From positions 62,001 through 126,000 of the forward strand of contig CAKUMH010000001.1 of assembly GCA_934667625.1 (NCBI GenBank): a stretch of 64,000 nt of DNA. Reading direction: 5' to 3'. A program made the translations under genes and the position numbers. Below are positions 34,647-43,679 of this stretch, in pieces. Origin of the DNA: an uncultured Elusimicrobiales bacterium (GTDB lineage: Bacteria > Elusimicrobiota > Elusimicrobia > Elusimicrobiales > Elusimicrobiaceae). Below the pieces are notes generated by a model. That model was not told the DNA's origin. It saw nothing but the letters and a program-made list of their open reading frames with translations, and did no database searches. How positions within the stretch are numbered: position 1 is the stretch's first letter; every line of letters begins with the position of its first letter.

Positions 34647-36110
34647 ATGACCGTTAGAGTTAGATTTGCCCCGTCCCCGACCGGATTTTTGCACATCGGC
34701 GGCGTGCGCACTGCGCTTTTTAACTACCTTTTCGCCAAAAAGAATAAAGGCACGTTTTTGCTCCGTATTGAGGATACCGACGAGGAACGCTCCACCCAGG
34801 CATCCACCGATGCCATTTTTGAAGGAATGCAATGGATGAATTTAAATTGGGACGAAGGCCCCATGCCCGACGGCACCAACAAAGGGCCGGACTTCCCGTA
34901 CTACCAAGCCCAGCGCGCCGATATGGGCATTTACAAAAAATACATTGACCAGCTTTTGGCCGAAGGCAAAGCGTACAAATGCTACTGCACCGAAGAAGAA
35001 CTGGAAGAAAACCGCCAAAAATGCCTGGCTGAACACCGCCCGCCTAAGTACAGCGGCAAATGCAGCCACCTGACGGTGGAACAGCAGAAAGAACTGGAAG
35101 CCCAAGGCCGCAAATACGTCATCCGTTTCCGCATGCCGCAGGAAGGCGACGTGGAATGGGACGATATGATTCGCGGACATGTAAAATTTGCCAGCAAGGA
35201 TTTGTACGACCTCGTCATCCAAAAAACGAGCGGCTACCCCACCTATAACTTTGCGGTGGTGGTGGACGACCATCTGATGCGCATGACGCACGTCATCCGC
35301 GGGGATGACCACATTTCCAACACGCCGGCCCAAATTCAGATTTATCACGCACTGGGCTGGAAGGAACCGATTTTTGCCCACCTGTCCATGATTCACGGAC
35401 CGGACGGCAAAAAACTATCCAAACGCCATGGGGCAACCAATGTAGTGGAATTCCGCAATATGGGTTACCTGCCCGAAGCGCTTAAAAACTACTTGGCACT
35501 TTTGGGTTGGGCTACGCCTGATTCCCAGCAGCTCTTTAAACCCGGCGAACTGGAAGAAAAATTTGATATCTCCGGCTGCCAGCCCAGCCCGGCTGTCATG
35601 GACCCGGAAAAGCTGAACTGGATGAATGGGGAATATATCCGCGCTACGCCGCTTGACCGCCTAACCGATTTGGCCATGCCGTTTATTGAAAAAGCGGGCA
35701 TTAACGTGGCGGGAGTAGACCGCGCCAAGCTGGAGGGCATTATCGGCCTGGAGCAGGAAAAATACAAACTTTTAACCGAAATCCCGGATTTGATCCGCTT
35801 CTTCTTTGAAGAGCCGGTGTTTGAGCAGGAAGCCCTGGAAAAGGTGTTTGCCAAGCCTGAGGCAAAACAGGTGCTGGAGGGCATTGCCAACGTGTACGGG
35901 GAGTTGGCCGAGTTTACCGAGGCCAACCTGGAAACAGCTGCCCGCGCGTATGCCAAGGCAAACGCCATGAAGGCCGGACAGATCTTCCACCCGGTACGTG
36001 TGGCCGTCTCCGGCCGCACCCACGGACCGACCTTGTTCAAAATGTTGGAATACATGGGCAAGGAAACCGTATTGGCGCGCCTTAAAAACGCCCTTAAATT
36101 CTGCAAATAG
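34647..36110 (+). CDS. gltX: glutamyl-tRNA synthetase
   Basis: 487 residues. PSPTGFLHIGGVRTALFNYL is the HIGH region and KLSKRHGATNV the KMSKS-equivalent. A zinc-like CYCTEEELEE stretch follows the catalytic core. The C-terminal half is the helical anticodon cage. Whether it is discriminating is not decided by sequence alone. RBS AGAGGAACC. The GYF protein starts 18 nt after its stop. Confidence 0.96.
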   Translation: MTVRVRFAPSPTGFLHIGGVRTALFNYLFAKKNKGTFLLRIEDTDEERSTQASTDAIFEGMQWMNLNWDEGPMPDGTNKGPDFPYYQAQRADMGIYKKYIDQLLAEGKAYKCYCTEEELEENRQKCLAEHRPPKYSGKCSHLTVEQQKELEAQGRKYVIRFRMPQEGDVEWDDMIRGHVKFASKDLYDLVIQKTSGYPTYNFAVVVDDHLMRMTHVIRGDDHISNTPAQIQIYHALGWKEPIFAHLSMIHGPDGKKLSKRHGATNVVEFRNMGYLPEALKNYLALLGWATPDSQQLFKPGELEEKFDISGCQPSPAVMDPEKLNWMNGEYIRATPLDRLTDLAMPFIEKAGINVAGVDRAKLEGIIGLEQEKYKLLTEIPDLIRFFFEEPVFEQEALEKVFAKPEAKQVLEGIANVYGELAEFTEANLETAARAYAKANAMKAGQIFHPVRVAVSGRTHGPTLFKMLEYMGKETVLARLKNALKFCK

Positions 36111-36128
36111 CAGGTTAACCGGAGCGGC

Positions 36129-37856
36129 ATGAAATACTGGTTTTTTGACGGAAACGACGTAATCGGCCCTTTTGCGCCAAAGGAACTCTTGGCGCGGGCC
36201 GGGTTTTCCAACACCAGCCTTGTCTGCCCCGAAAAATTTAGCGAAAACGAGGATAGCTGGAAACCGGCGTCCTCGTTTTCTGACTTTTCGGATGAGGCGC
36301 TTTTGAAAGAACCGCCGTTGGAGGCGGAACCCAATGCGGAACTTTTGCAGGAAGAAATGAACACCCTGCTTAAAGAACGGGAACAGCTGGAAGCAGAAGT
36401 AAAAGATCCGCACGAAATCACCCAAGAACCAAATTTGCAGCTGCCAAAACGGCCCAATAAACCCGGCCCGATTGAGGATTATTTTAACAACATCAAGGGT
36501 GAGGACCTGGGCAACATTTTGGGCATTCCGGACCCGAATGAAAATTCAGACATGAGCTTGGCACGCGCCCTGGAAACGCAATTTGGCGCCACCAATCCAC
36601 CCACGGATAAAGAAATCCGCCCGGAAGAAGACCCCTTTAACGCCTTCACCCGAAACGAAGAGGACGACGAAACAGACGAATTTTTGGCCCTGGCAGAAAA
36701 ACCAAAAACAGAAAAAATACCCGCCGCAATGCCAAAAACCGCAGCCTTGCTGCCCCAAAAACAGCCGGTAAAAGAGGAAGGCCCGGTGTCGGTACCGATT
36801 TCCAACACGGCGGAAACAGAGGAGCTGGTGCTCACCCTGCACGGAGAGCTGCCCCCCCAAGAGGAAAAGACAAAAGAACCTGAACCGGCTCCCGCGCAAC
36901 CCCAACAGGAAACGCAGCCATCCGCACCGGAAACGGCCCAAGAGACAGAGCCAGCGGAAAACTCCGCCGTACAGCTGCCCGTTTTGGACCAGCCCGGCAA
37001 CGACTTGCCACAGCTCCCGGAGGGCCAGCCACAGCAAGTGCCTGCATCAACCGATTTACCCGAACCGCCTGCTGCGGAAACAAACAAAGCGGCGCCCCAA
37101 CCGGCGGAGCCGCAGGAACTTGTTTCAAAAGCGGTGGCCCCGACAACAAAGGCGGAAGGAACCGCGGAACCCCTAAAAAGCATTTTGGAAGGGGAGCTGG
37201 ATGTGGCACCCGCACAAAAAGAAATACCGGAACCGTTGGAAAATGTTCCCGTGGAACCACAGCTAAACCAAGTGCGAACGCGTTTAAAACAAACGCCGGA
37301 AATTGAAGCTTTTTTGACTAAAACACAGCATGCGCGGATTTCGCCCGTGCGGAAAAAATTGAAGGTGACACTCTGCCTGCTGGTGGCACTGCTGGCGTGT
37401 GGGGCGACATTATTGTTAAACCACGGGCAAAACCCGGTGGAAACGCCCGAGCCTGCCGTTCAACAGCCTGCCCCGGAAGAAACGCCCCAATATCCGTCTG
37501 CCAAGGAAATTTTGTCGCCTAAGGCACCGCAACAACCGACCGTGTCCGTGCCGGCTCCCAAGGCGGAACCGTCCCCCGCGGACAAGGCCCTGGCCTTGGT
37601 GCAAAATTACCCGCTCTCCAATAACCGCGGGACCATTGCCTCGTACTTTGACCGCTTGTACCGCACGCAACTTGCGCAGGGGTACTCCGGCGCGTGGTCC
37701 GCGGAGCCTTTGCACAAAAATACATATATTGTAAAATACAGGTTAACCAAGACGCGTACGGAACCGATTGTCTACGTCTTTCAGGCGGATGTGGCCCGCG
37801 GGAAATTGACCGGGGCGCTCAATAATGTTACATTGGATTTAGTTGGGAAAATTTAA
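36129..37856 (+). CDS. GYF_2-domain protein with disordered linker and single TM helix
   Basis: 575 residues. Residues 1-50 (YWFFDGNDVIGPFAPKELLA) resemble the GYF_2 domain, which binds Pro-rich peptides. About 350 residues follow of Pro/Glu/Ala/Thr-rich, probably disordered sequence. A single TM helix (VTLCLLVALLACGATLLL, about 413-431) after basic residues places the N-terminus in the cytoplasm. A roughly 140-residue periplasmic domain rich in Pro ends the protein. I do not recognise the family. It directly precedes pilT, so a pilus-associated role is possible. Confidence 0.75.
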   Translation: MKYWFFDGNDVIGPFAPKELLARAGFSNTSLVCPEKFSENEDSWKPASSFSDFSDEALLKEPPLEAEPNAELLQEEMNTLLKEREQLEAEVKDPHEITQEPNLQLPKRPNKPGPIEDYFNNIKGEDLGNILGIPDPNENSDMSLARALETQFGATNPPTDKEIRPEEDPFNAFTRNEEDDETDEFLALAEKPKTEKIPAAMPKTAALLPQKQPVKEEGPVSVPISNTAETEELVLTLHGELPPQEEKTKEPEPAPAQPQQETQPSAPETAQETEPAENSAVQLPVLDQPGNDLPQLPEGQPQQVPASTDLPEPPAAETNKAAPQPAEPQELVSKAVAPTTKAEGTAEPLKSILEGELDVAPAQKEIPEPLENVPVEPQLNQVRTRLKQTPEIEAFLTKTQHARISPVRKKLKVTLCLLVALLACGATLLLNHGQNPVETPEPAVQQPAPEETPQYPSAKEILSPKAPQQPTVSVPAPKAEPSPADKALALVQNYPLSNNRGTIASYFDRLYRTQLAQGYSGAWSAEPLHKNTYIVKYRLTKTRTEPIVYVFQADVARGKLTGALNNVTLDLVGKI

Positions 37857-37873
37857 AGAAAAGAGGGTTGCTT

Positions 37874-38953
37874 ATGATTATCATGGACGATTTGTTCAAA
37901 TTGATGAAAGCCAAGAATGCTTCGGACATTCACTTGACCGTGGGCGTTCCGCCAGTGCTGCGTATCCAGGGGCGCTTGTACGCCACCCAGTTTGAACCCT
38001 TAACCAAAGAAACGGCGCAGACGTTGATTTATTCCATTTTGTCCGATGAACAGCGCCAGCAATTTGAAGAAAAATTGGAATTGGACTGCTCCATCGGCCT
38101 TAAATCGCTGGGGCGCCTTCGTGTAAACATTTACAAACAAAAAGGCTGCGTGGCCGCGGCCTTCCGTTCCATTCCCAACGACTTTAAAACCTTTGAACAG
38201 CTCAACCTGCCGCCCGTGGTGTACAACATCATGAAGTTAAACAAAGGCCTGGTGCTGGTAACCGGGTGCACCGGGTCCGGTAAATCTACGTCCTTGGCCA
38301 GCATGATTAACTACCTTAACATGAACGAAAGCAACCACATCATGACGGTAGAGGACCCGATTGAGTTCGTCCACCCGCACAAACGCAGCATCGTCAACCA
38401 GCGCGAAGTGGGAGCGGATACGCACTCCTTTGCCGACGCGCTGAAACACTTTTTGCGTCAGGACCCGGACATCATTCTGGTAGGCGAGTTGCGCGACCGC
38501 GAAACCATGGAGGCCTGCCTCACCTTGGCGGAAACGGGCCACTTGGTGTTTGCCACCTTGCACACCAACGACGCGGTGCAGTCCATCAACCGTATTATTG
38601 ACGTCTTCCCGGCAAACCAGCAGCCGCAAATCCGCACGCAGCTGTCCTTTGTGTTGGAGGCCATTTTGTCCCAACAGCTCATTTCGTCTTTAAACGGCGG
38701 ACGCGCCATGGCGTGCGAAGTGCTGCTGGCCAACTCGGCCGTGCGCAGCTTAATCCGCGATGGGAAAGCCGAGCAAATTCTCTCCACCATGCAGACCAAC
38801 GCCGGCATGGGTATGATTACCATGAACCAGGCCCTTGGCGATTTGTATATCCGCAAGGTCATCAGCTACCAAGAGGCGCTCTCCCACACGAGTGATCCCT
38901 CCGGCTTAAAAACGTACTTGCAGCAAAAATTGGGTACGTCTAACTTTAAATAA
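37874..38953 (+). CDS. pilT: type IV pilus retraction ATPase PilT
   Basis: 359 residues. Walker A GCTGSGKSTSLASMI, Asp box MTVEDPIEFVH, Walker B PDIILVGELRDRETM and the His box TLAETGHLVFATLHTNDA are all present. The C-terminal part keeps retraction-type sequence (MITMNQALGDLYIRKVIS). PilT pulls pili back, giving twitching motility or DNA uptake. ATG 37874 follows AGAGGG; an in-frame TTG six bases upstream is less likely. No pilB or pilC lies here. Confidence 0.95.
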   Translation: MIIMDDLFKLMKAKNASDIHLTVGVPPVLRIQGRLYATQFEPLTKETAQTLIYSILSDEQRQQFEEKLELDCSIGLKSLGRLRVNIYKQKGCVAAAFRSIPNDFKTFEQLNLPPVVYNIMKLNKGLVLVTGCTGSGKSTSLASMINYLNMNESNHIMTVEDPIEFVHPHKRSIVNQREVGADTHSFADALKHFLRQDPDIILVGELRDRETMEACLTLAETGHLVFATLHTNDAVQSINRIIDVFPANQQPQIRTQLSFVLEAILSQQLISSLNGGRAMACEVLLANSAVRSLIRDGKAEQILSTMQTNAGMGMITMNQALGDLYIRKVISYQEALSHTSDPSGLKTYLQQKLGTSNFK

Positions 38954-38974
38954 GCCGCGTGTTGTTTTGTCAGC

Positions 38975-39007
38975 AAAGAGCCCCGGGCTGTTGCCCGGGG
39001 CTCTTTT
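38975..39007. terminator. bidirectional terminator after pilT
   Basis: Stem AAAGAGCCCCGGGC / GCCCGGGGCTCTTT with A and T flanks, between pilT and the convergent pilin. Confidence 0.92.
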
Positions 39008-39029
39008 GTCAGCTGGCGCGACGAAAGCG

Positions 39030-39539
39030 TTACAATTCAAACCCGTCGTAAAAAGTCCCTGCACTGCCCAGCAACTTGCCGCCTAAACCCTGGCAAATTT
39101 GGTGGGGCAGGTCTTTGCCTTTGGCGGCGTAACACTCTCTTTTATCCCGCAAATGGGCCCATTTTTGCGAGTAAAAAAAGAAAAGAGCCACCCCCGGCAC
39201 GCGGGAATCTTCTCCCCGGGCAAAATAATCCCCCGCAAGTGAAATGGACACTTTGCCCATGTAACAAATAGAATTGTCGGCGTTGTACGACTCACACGGT
39301 AAAGAAATATCCAGCTCCGAAAAATCTTTCGTCAGCTCTCCGCTGTTGGCCAATGCAAAACGATGCTCGGCCAATTGCACGCTGCGCATAAGCGGGAGCA
39401 ACGAAGCCACACGGCTTTTGGACACGGCTTTTTGGTACTGTGGTACCGCGACAGCCGCCAAAATACCAATAATAAGAACGACGACTAATAATTCAATCAG
39501 CGTAAAACCGCCCAAACGGCCCATGGTAACGTTTTTCAT
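39030..39539 (-). CDS. type IV pilin-like prepilin (pilin locus 4)
   Basis: 169 residues. Leader MKNVTMGRLGG, then FTLIELLVVVLIIGILAAVA; the helix continues QYQKAVSKSRVASLLPLMRS. The globular body (DFSELDISLPCESYNADNS) has four Cys and no resemblance to loci 1 or 3 beyond the first 60 or so residues. ATG 39539 is preceded by AAGG (AAAAAGGAAGG on the minus strand). Located downstream of pilT in convergent orientation. Confidence 0.92.
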   Translation of the reverse strand: MKNVTMGRLGGFTLIELLVVVLIIGILAAVAVPQYQKAVSKSRVASLLPLMRSVQLAEHRFALANSGELTKDFSELDISLPCESYNADNSICYMGKVSISLAGDYFARGEDSRVPGVALFFFYSQKWAHLRDKRECYAAKGKDLPHQICQGLGGKLLGSAGTFYDGFEL

Positions 39540-39630
39540 TACAACCTTCCTTTTTGCTAAATTTTGCTTATAAGCAAAATTTAGCAAAAAAAAAACGATT
39601 ACAACCCTTTTATATTTTGCCGGCCAAAAA
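39540..39630 (-). promoter_or_regulatory. conserved pilin 5' leader with perfect hairpin (copy 4)
   Basis: Same block as copy 1. Bases 39551-39590 form a 40-bp perfect palindrome (20-bp arms). Relative to the other copies GATAAA has become GCTAAA with the matching change in the other arm, keeping full pairing. This argues that the hairpin is under selection. Confidence 0.75.
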
Positions 39631-39854
39631 ACAGCACAAAAAAGAAAGGGCTTTTGTGTCATCCCCTTGCGGACTGCAGTGGTCCAAAGTCTCTCTGTTT
39701 TAAAAACGGAAGAGATCCTGGACAACAACCTTCCAGGATGATCCTTATTTGATAGGGGCCGTGCAAGGCAACTGCAAGATGACAGCAACTTCGGGGAAAG
39801 AAAAAGGGCGGGAAGAGAACTCCGCCGCCCAGTTAAACAGATGTGTTTTAGCCG
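39631..39854. other. gene-free stretch with one repeat
   Basis: Gap between a pilin leader and the SEC-C protein; contains one type B repeat and no supported gene. Confidence 0.6.
39714..39741. repeat. short palindromic repeat, type B
   Basis: Arms ATCCTGGA / TCCAGGAT. Confidence 0.75.
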
Positions 39855-40253
39855 TTATTTCCCGGCGCCACAACACTTTTTATATTTTTTGCCACTGCCA
39901 CACGGGCACGGGTCGTTACGCCCGATCTTGGGGCCTTCGTGCACCACGGTTTCCACCTTGGCGGGAGCGCCTTCGCCCCCCATTTCGGCCTTCAGTTCGG
40001 CTTCGTGGTTTTTCATCCATTTCTTCATTTGGCGGATGCTTTTAAAATCCACGCCGTCTTTCTCCATGCGTTTGGCAATATCAATAAAGCGCTTTTTGAT
40101 GCCCGGGTCCTTCAGTTTGCCCTTGATCATAGCGGGCAGCGCGTCAATTTCCCGTTCAATACGCTCTTCTATACTTTCCTTTTTGGCGGGCTTGGCCTCG
40201 GCCGCTTGGGCGGGGGCATCGCTCGCTTGTTTCTTTTTAAACGGATTCCACAT
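39855..40253 (-). CDS. SEC-C motif protein
   Basis: 132 residues. A charged helical N-terminal part ([16 protein letters not shown]) leads to the C-terminal zinc motif [15 protein letters not shown], the same as at the SecA tail. Such short proteins bind zinc and sometimes SecB or ribosomes, but the function is unassigned. It starts 17 nt after the upstream P-loop gene and likely shares its transcript. Confidence 0.85.
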   Translation of the reverse strand: MWNPFKKKQASDAPAQAAEAKPAKKESIEERIEREIDALPAMIKGKLKDPGIKKRFIDIAKRMEKDGVDFKSIRQMKKWMKNHEAELKAEMGGEGAPAKVETVVHEGPKIGRNDPCPCGSGKKYKKCCGAGK

Positions 40254-40270
40254 ATCAAACGACTCCTTAA

Positions 40271-40834
40271 CTATTCGGAAATAAGTTTTTCTACAAAATT
40301 TTTGATGATTTCCGCTTTTTCAAAATAATGCTTTTCCCGCGGCACAACCAAGCGGTTGGGGTGTTTTTCCCAAATTTTTAAAATGCGGTCGTCAATTTCA
40401 AACGCCTGCTGCAGGTTTTCCGTGCGGACGTTGGTGGCTTGGTAAAAGTCCTTCTCCGGCGGCGGGGAAAGGTGGATGACCGCATCGTAGCGGGCGAGTT
40501 CAGCCTCCAGCGAGGACTTCATAGATTTAAAGAAATCTTCCGGACCGTGCGGCCAATAAACAGCGCCGTCTATGGAGCCACGGTCGCACACCATGACTTT
40601 AGCGTCGGAGGTTTTTTCGGCCAATTCCTCCAGCTGGTGAACGGTGTAAAAAATAATGTTTTGTGCATGCTCAATGTGCACGGGACTGTTGTCCTTGCGG
40701 GGGAAACCGCCGCTGTAAATGAGCGTGGCGGCTTCCTGCACCAGGGCAATTTTGTTGCCAAAGGTCTCTTTCAAAATAGAAAGGGCCGTAGTTTTGCCGC
40801 CGCTGGGGCCGCCGGTTAAAACGATTTTTTTCAT
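40271..40834 (-). CDS. P-loop ATPase/kinase, AAA_28-like (copy A)
   Basis: 187 residues. Walker [27 protein letters not shown] contains the Asp-Arg pair typical of NadR/Ttd14-type nucleoside or nucleotide kinases. [18 protein letters not shown] and [13 protein letters not shown] follow. I place it in the AAA_28 group; the substrate is unknown. About 60 percent identical by eye to the next gene upstream, a tandem duplication. RBS AAGGAT overlaps the end of copy B. Confidence 0.8.
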   Translation of the reverse strand: MKKIVLTGGPSGGKTTALSILKETFGNKIALVQEAATLIYSGGFPRKDNSPVHIEHAQNIIFYTVHQLEELAEKTSDAKVMVCDRGSIDGAVYWPHGPEDFFKSMKSSLEAELARYDAVIHLSPPPEKDFYQATNVRTENLQQAFEIDDRILKIWEKHPNRLVVPREKHYFEKAEIIKNFVEKLISE

Positions 40835-40837
40835 AAG

Positions 40838-41407
40838 TTATCCTTTAATAATTTTTTCTACAAAATTTTTAATGGCTTCCGCCTTTTCAAAAAAATGCTC
40901 GGTGCCGCCTACTACCAAACGATTGGGATGTTTTTCCCAAATTTTTAGAATGATACGGTCAATTTCAAAAGCTTTGTCCAGGCTTTCCGTCCGCACATGA
41001 GTGGACTGGTAGAAGGCCGGGTTGGACGGCGGGGACAGGTGCAGAACTGCGTCGTAGCGGGCGAGCTCGGCCTCCAGGGACGTGCCCATTTCCTTAAAAA
41101 AGGCCTCCGGGCCGTCCGGCCAATAGGCGGACGCGTCAATCGTCCCGCGGTCGCACACGATAAGCGGAGCGGAGGAGGATTCCTCGGCCAGGGCCTCCAT
41201 TTCTTTGGTTGCCACAAAAATAATGCGCTGGGCGGCTTCTATGTGCGGACGGCTGTTGTCCGTGCGCGGGAAGCCCCCGCTGAAAATCATCGTGGCGGCC
41301 TCGCGTACTAGCTCCACCTTCGGGCCGAAGGTTTCTTTCAGCACGGACAGGGCGGTCGTTTTGCCGCTGTTGGGGCCACCGGTGATGGCGATTTTTTTAT
41401 GCTTCAT
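40838..41407 (-). CDS. P-loop ATPase/kinase, AAA_28-like (copy B)
   Basis: 189 residues. Walker [44 protein letters not shown] and [13 protein letters not shown] mirror copy A. Differences concentrate around residues 55-90 and near the C-terminus. It starts 11 nt inside the M23 peptidase gene, with GGAGGAAAAG upstream. Tandem retention in one operon suggests split functions. Confidence 0.8.
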   Translation of the reverse strand: MKHKKIAITGGPNSGKTTALSVLKETFGPKVELVREAATMIFSGGFPRTDNSRPHIEAAQRIIFVATKEMEALAEESSSAPLIVCDRGTIDASAYWPDGPEAFFKEMGTSLEAELARYDAVLHLSPPSNPAFYQSTHVRTESLDKAFEIDRIILKIWEKHPNRLVVGGTEHFFEKAEAIKNFVEKIIKG

Positions 41408-42686
41408 TCTTTTCCTCCGGCGCGGCGTTTTGTGGGGTGAAAGCCTTGCTGCGGGCCGCGTCCAATTCCTTTAAGTATAGCACTTTTAACTCTTCAAAAT
41501 CTTTACGTTGTTCTTTGGGAATGTCCCGCACGGTGGAATTGCGGTTCTTCATCTTTAAAAAATCCACAAATTTATTTTTTTCTTTAATGCGGAAATCCAA
41601 GTGAGGCCCCGTGGAAAGCCCGGTGCTGCCCACATACCCCACCGTTTGGCCCTGCTTGACCTTGGCCCCCGCCTTAATGCCGCGGCCATAGTCCTTTAAG
41701 TGGCCGTAAGAGGTCATATAACCGTTGGCGTGGCGGATTTCCACATACTTACCGAAACCGCCCTTCCAGCCCGCAAATTTAACGGTGCCGTCCGCTACCG
41801 TTTGCACCGGGGTGCCCACCGGGGCGGCGTAATCTATGCCCAAGTGCGGGCGGCGGATTTTTAAAATCGGGTGCATCCGTCCGTACGAAAAACGCGACGA
41901 AATGCGGTAGTTACGGAAGCTGATGGGCGATTTTAAAAACATTTTTTTGCTCATCTTGCCCGTTTCGTCGTAAAAATCGTCCTCATAATAAAAGGCGTTC
42001 GTGGTGGTTCCGCTTTCCGCGCTTTTGTAGGTGGCAGCCAAGAGGTCTTGGCGCGTGATATCCCCGGCGGCGGTGTAATGTTCCTCCCACAAGGCGGTGT
42101 ATTCGTCTCCGTTGCGGGTATCGGTGTTAAAGTCAATCGTCCACGAAAAGGCATCCGTAAAATCCAGCACCAGCGGAACCTGAAGGCCCTCTGCTGTCAT
42201 GGAATTAAACAAAGAACCCTTGACCTTGCCGGCGGCGGTTTTGACGCGGGTTTTGATCTCTACCTCGCTCACGCCGGCGATCAGGGCGCCGTCCACATTA
42301 GCTACGTAATAGCGTTTGAAGCCTTGCGTTAACAGTAAAAAGAGGAACTTGCCGTCCGTATCTACGGACAGGGAATACTCGTCCTGCTTTTGCAGTTTAC
42401 GCGTGTCCGCCACCGAAGAGAGCTTTCCCACCACCTGCGCTACCGTTTGGTTGGAAAGGCCTGCCTCCTGCAGGGCGACGTAAACCGGTTTTTCTTTAAT
42501 GGTGTATTGCACCGCCGGTATTTCGCGCTCGCGCAGGTTTTCGCGTTCCTGCTCGTTTTTAACGCGCGTTATATGCAGCGCGGCAAAGGTGGAAACGGCA
42601 ATTACACACAACGTGAGCACATAAAAAAGCACATCGTGGTAGCGGCGGTAATGATGTTGAATAAAAGCTAAAATCTGTTCTTTCAT
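41397..42686 (-). CDS. M23 family (LytM-like) metallopeptidase
   Basis: 429 residues. One N-terminal membrane helix (about residues 18-38) anchors a periplasmic region with an OapA/LysM-like part (KPVYVALQEAGLSNQTVAQV) and an M23 domain. The first zinc box is HLGIDYAAPVGTPV; the second reads GPHLDFRI, where LytM-type enzymes usually have HLHF, so one zinc-ligand His is Asp here. It cuts peptidoglycan crosslinks or activates amidases. It starts just beyond the ptb terminator without a clear ribosome-binding site. Confidence 0.88.
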   Translation of the reverse strand: MKEQILAFIQHHYRRYHDVLFYVLTLCVIAVSTFAALHITRVKNEQERENLREREIPAVQYTIKEKPVYVALQEAGLSNQTVAQVVGKLSSVADTRKLQKQDEYSLSVDTDGKFLFLLLTQGFKRYYVANVDGALIAGVSEVEIKTRVKTAAGKVKGSLFNSMTAEGLQVPLVLDFTDAFSWTIDFNTDTRNGDEYTALWEEHYTAAGDITRQDLLAATYKSAESGTTTNAFYYEDDFYDETGKMSKKMFLKSPISFRNYRISSRFSYGRMHPILKIRRPHLGIDYAAPVGTPVQTVADGTVKFAGWKGGFGKYVEIRHANGYMTSYGHLKDYGRGIKAGAKVKQGQTVGYVGSTGLSTGPHLDFRIKEKNKFVDFLKMKNRNSTVRDIPKEQRKDFEELKVLYLKELDAARSKAFTPQNAAPEEKNEA

Positions 42687-42697
42687 GAGGCATGCGG

Positions 42698-42724
42698 AAA
42701 GGGGCGGTGTTGCACCGCCCCTTT
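42698..42724. terminator. terminator-like hairpin after ptb
   Basis: Perfect 12-bp stem AAAGGGGCGGTG / CACCGCCCCTTT with 3-nt loop; T-run short. Confidence 0.65.
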
Positions 42725-42732
42725 GGCTTAAG

Positions 42733-43650
42733 TTATTTTTGGTCTTTTAAGAACGAGCACAACGCAATCGCGTTGAGTTTTACCTTCGGGTCATCGGCGC
42801 GGGAAGGCAGGATGACCGGAATCTTCGGCCCGACCAAGACGGCAGCGGCTTCCATATGGTCGCCAAAGAAGGCCAAAGCTTTGTAAAGCGGGTTGGCGGC
42901 ATCCAAATCCGGCAGGACCAAAATGTCGGCATCGCCGGCGACCACTTTCCCTTTAATGCCTTTTTCAGCGGCTCTTTCGGGCGAGAGGGAAATGTAGAGG
43001 TCGTACGGGCCTTCCACGGTGCAGCCCGTAATTTTGCCTTCAGCGTTCATTTGCGCCAAGGCGGCAGCGTCCACGGTAGACGGGATTTTTTCGTTCACCT
43101 TTTCCACCGGGCACACGCAGGACACTTTGGGGTTTTCCAGCCCTAATTTGTGCATAGTGTTCACCGCGTTCTGCACGATTTTTGCCTTTTGCTCCAAGGT
43201 AGGGGCAATGACCACGGCGGAATCGGTTACCGCAAAGGGTTTGTGGTATTTGGGCGTGCTAAAAAGCACAAAGTGCGACAAAAGCGCCCCTTCCGGTACC
43301 AGGTGGGCCTCTTTATTCAAAATGGCCTTCATGTAATACTTGGTGTCCACGAGGCCTTTAATCAAAAAGTCGCCCTTGCCGGCCAAAATTTGGTCCACGG
43401 CCAGTTTGCACATGGTGGGGACGTCTTCGCAGTCAATGTATTCAAACTTGCTGTCGTTAAGACCCACTTCGGCCATGGTTTGTTTGACGGCGGCCAGGGG
43501 CCCGATCAAAATACCGTGGGAAATGAGGCCGTTTTCATCGGCCATTTTAATGGCGGTTAAGGCTTCTTTATTATTCGCGCCGGGAACAACCACACGGTTT
43601 GATTTTCCCTTCACTTGGTCAATCAAATCGGCAAAACTTTTGAATTTCAT
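42733..43650 (-). CDS. ptb: phosphate butyryltransferase (phosphotransacylase)
   Basis: 305 residues of the phosphate acetyl/butyryl-transferase family. It contains VVVPGANNKEALTAIKMADE, KYHKPFAVTDSAVVIAPTL and LVLPDLDAANPLYKALAFFG, typical of Ptb. It converts acyl-CoA plus phosphate to acyl-phosphate. Its immediate partner buk supports butyrate or branched-chain acyl specificity over acetate. ATG 43650 has AAAGGAGAG; the frame from 43686 is a longer artefact. Confidence 0.92.
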   Translation of the reverse strand: MKFKSFADLIDQVKGKSNRVVVPGANNKEALTAIKMADENGLISHGILIGPLAAVKQTMAEVGLNDSKFEYIDCEDVPTMCKLAVDQILAGKGDFLIKGLVDTKYYMKAILNKEAHLVPEGALLSHFVLFSTPKYHKPFAVTDSAVVIAPTLEQKAKIVQNAVNTMHKLGLENPKVSCVCPVEKVNEKIPSTVDAAALAQMNAEGKITGCTVEGPYDLYISLSPERAAEKGIKGKVVAGDADILVLPDLDAANPLYKALAFFGDHMEAAAVLVGPKIPVILPSRADDPKVKLNAIALCSFLKDQK

Positions 43651-43679
43651 AGTACTCTCCTTTGATAAACAATACAAAA

